From: Gemmatimonadota bacterium | Lineage (GTDB): Bacteria; Gemmatimonadota; Gemmatimonadetes; Gemmatimonadales; GWC2-71-9 | Direction of reading: 5' to 3' | DNA length: 64,000 bases | Assembly (NCBI GenBank): GCA_003221035.1 | Contig: QHUB01000015.1 | Coordinates: 21,923-85,922 of the forward strand | In this document: positions 63,134 through 64,000 of the stretch, piece after piece | How positions within the stretch are numbered: the first letter of the stretch is position 1 | Layout: each line of letters opens with the position of its first letter | The notes under the pieces: model-generated | What the model was told of the DNA's origin: nothing | Database searches by the model: none | Seen by the model: only the letters and a program-made list of their open reading frames with translations | Program-made: the position numbers and the translations under genes

Positions 63134-64000
63134 TCAGAACAGCCAATGCACCCCGAGCTGCGTCTGTTGCGGATCGCCAAGCCCACTGCGCAATGTGCCG
63201 TCGAAGTTGAATAGATACGTCTGCGCGGGATCCTTGAAGTTCTCCGAACCTGTCACGTTGAACATCTGCGCGATCAGCTCGAGCTTCCCGTTGCCGACGG
63301 TGAACGGCCACGTCAGTCCGAGGTCCCATGAGAAGTAGGCGTTGTCCTTGCGCAGCGTGTTGCGCTTCAGGATGACGCCCGTAGGCGTGGTGTGCGTCGC
63401 GTCCGTGTAACAAATGCGATCCTGTGGTGTGCCGGCGCGTTGGCCGTTACCCTTGCTCGTTCCATCGCCGCACTTCTCGGAAACCGGCTGCGCTGAATAC
63501 AGACTGATCCGGCTGTTCAGGAACAAGCCGCCTCCGATGTGCAGCAGCATCCAGCCGTTGAAGCGGTGCCGCTGGTCGCGATCGCTCCAGTTGTATTCCG
63601 GGCCGAGATTGTTTGCCCTCGCGTACCGGAACGTGAACGGATCGCGCTCGTTGTCGTCGTCCGCCTTGTCCCACGACAGGGTGTAGTTGATCTGGTACTG
63701 GAAGTTCGGATCGACGACCCGCTTCACGGAGAATGTGACACCGTTGTAATTCGACTTGGCGCTCGACTCGACTGTGGTCAGCGTGAAGACGCCGTTCGTG
63801 TTCCCGCCCGTCGTATCGGGAAGACCCGTGATCCACGGAAAGCCGAACGTCGAGTCGTTGCGGTTGATGAAACGCGTCAGGTGCTCGGTGCGCACATGCT
63901 CGAGGCTGATCGACATGCCGAGCTGCTTGCCGGCCTGCCATTCATACGCCAGGCTGGCGCTGAGCGTCCGGGGATTTTGGAAGTTCTTGTCGAACACGAA
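63134..64000 (-). CDS. TonB-dependent receptor-like outer membrane protein, C-terminal part
   Basis: The gene runs off the right edge; 288 or so C-terminal residues are present and end in LGVHWLF with a terminal Phe, as expected for an outer-membrane barrel. The segment is a series of amphipathic strands (VKRVVDPNFQYQINYTLSW, RHRFNGWMLLHIGGGLFL, FSWDLGLTWPFTVGNGKLEL) with long polar loops, and resembles the barrel end of the carboxypeptidase-regulatory-domain TonB receptors common in this type of genome. The plug domain and any ligand evidence lie outside the window. Confidence 0.85.
   Translation of the reverse strand, partial: FVFDKNFQNPRTLSASLAYEWQAGKQLGMSISLEHVRTEHLTRFINRNDSTFGFPWITGLPDTTGGNTNGVFTLTTVESSAKSNYNGVTFSVKRVVDPNFQYQINYTLSWDKADDDNERDPFTFRYARANNLGPEYNWSDRDQRHRFNGWMLLHIGGGLFLNSRISLYSAQPVSEKCGDGTSKGNGQRAGTPQDRICYTDATHTTPTGVILKRNTLRKDNAYFSWDLGLTWPFTVGNGKLELIAQMFNVTGSENFKDPAQTYLFNFDGTLRSGLGDPQQTQLGVHWLF

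Overview
The window is G+C-rich bacterial DNA (visibly about two thirds G+C) packed with long runs of overlapping genes. It reads as chromosome from a Gram-negative, probably a member of Gemmatimonadota or a close relative. This rests on indirect evidence: TolC/RND, porin and TonB-receptor type outer-membrane genes, many secreted peptidases with signal peptides ending in Ala-Gln, FtsEX-EnvC, and many PAS/GAF kinases. There is no rRNA or other decisive marker gene, so the phylum is an inference. No phage, insertion sequence, CRISPR array or integrase was seen. No gene-free stretch exceeds 300 bases; the longest are 60946-61149 and 55107-55308, about 200 bases each.

Layout. 1-8384: end of an M28 peptidase, then a two-component system (OmpR regulator plus kinase) and a TolC/adaptor/RND efflux set, then a small PepSY protein. 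8356-11258: divergent rho (minus) and lepA (plus). 11297-25119: fourteen co-directional genes, nearly all overlapping by 1-4 bases: S9 peptidase, EEP hydrolase, GT9, ROK kinase, PfkB kinase, a STAS/GHKL-ATPase protein, a small STAS-like protein, a PLP sulfhydrylase, ftsE, ftsX, an envC-like gene, and an HlyD/ABC-2 exporter. 25219-30326: pcm, nfo, a Cys/His-rich secreted protein, a porin-like barrel and a ZnuA/ZnuB pair without an ATPase. 30303-31949 (minus): a gluzincin lipoprotein. 32077-37101: maeB, pckA and an HD protein. 37098-40426 (minus): PP2C phosphatase, triple-FHA protein and a flippase-like membrane protein. 40493-44281: uvrA, an EamA transporter and tRNA-Asn. 44414-46837: a DUF892 protein and a BACON-like/metallophosphoesterase-like lipoprotein. 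46839-55106: a signalling island of two divergent hybrid histidine kinases plus a NarX-type kinase with a LuxR-type regulator. 55309-57516: holB, moaC and a lytic transglycosylase. 57535-59998 (minus): a four-gene unit of three uncharacterised small proteins and an MltD-like LysM transglycosylase. 60082-64000: ilvE, tRNA-Lys, an LCMT-type methyltransferase, a tandem cupredoxin lipoprotein and the end of a TonB-dependent receptor.

How the genes work together. The envelope dominates: cell-wall splitting (FtsEX-EnvC, two transglycosylases), efflux, metal uptake and LPS-type glycosyl transfer. The most interesting organisation is the placing of a STAS plus GHKL-ATPase regulatory pair inside the ftsEX-envC operon.

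Expression signals. Nine operon-leading genes have a TANNTT-like -10 hexamer ending only 5-9 bases before the start codon, which suggests leaderless mRNAs. Other units have ordinary -35/-10 promoters: maeB, the MltD operon and both tRNAs. Several genes appear to use TTG, and a few CTG, start codons. Short tandem heptamer repeats occur at three loci, two of them inside coding sequence.
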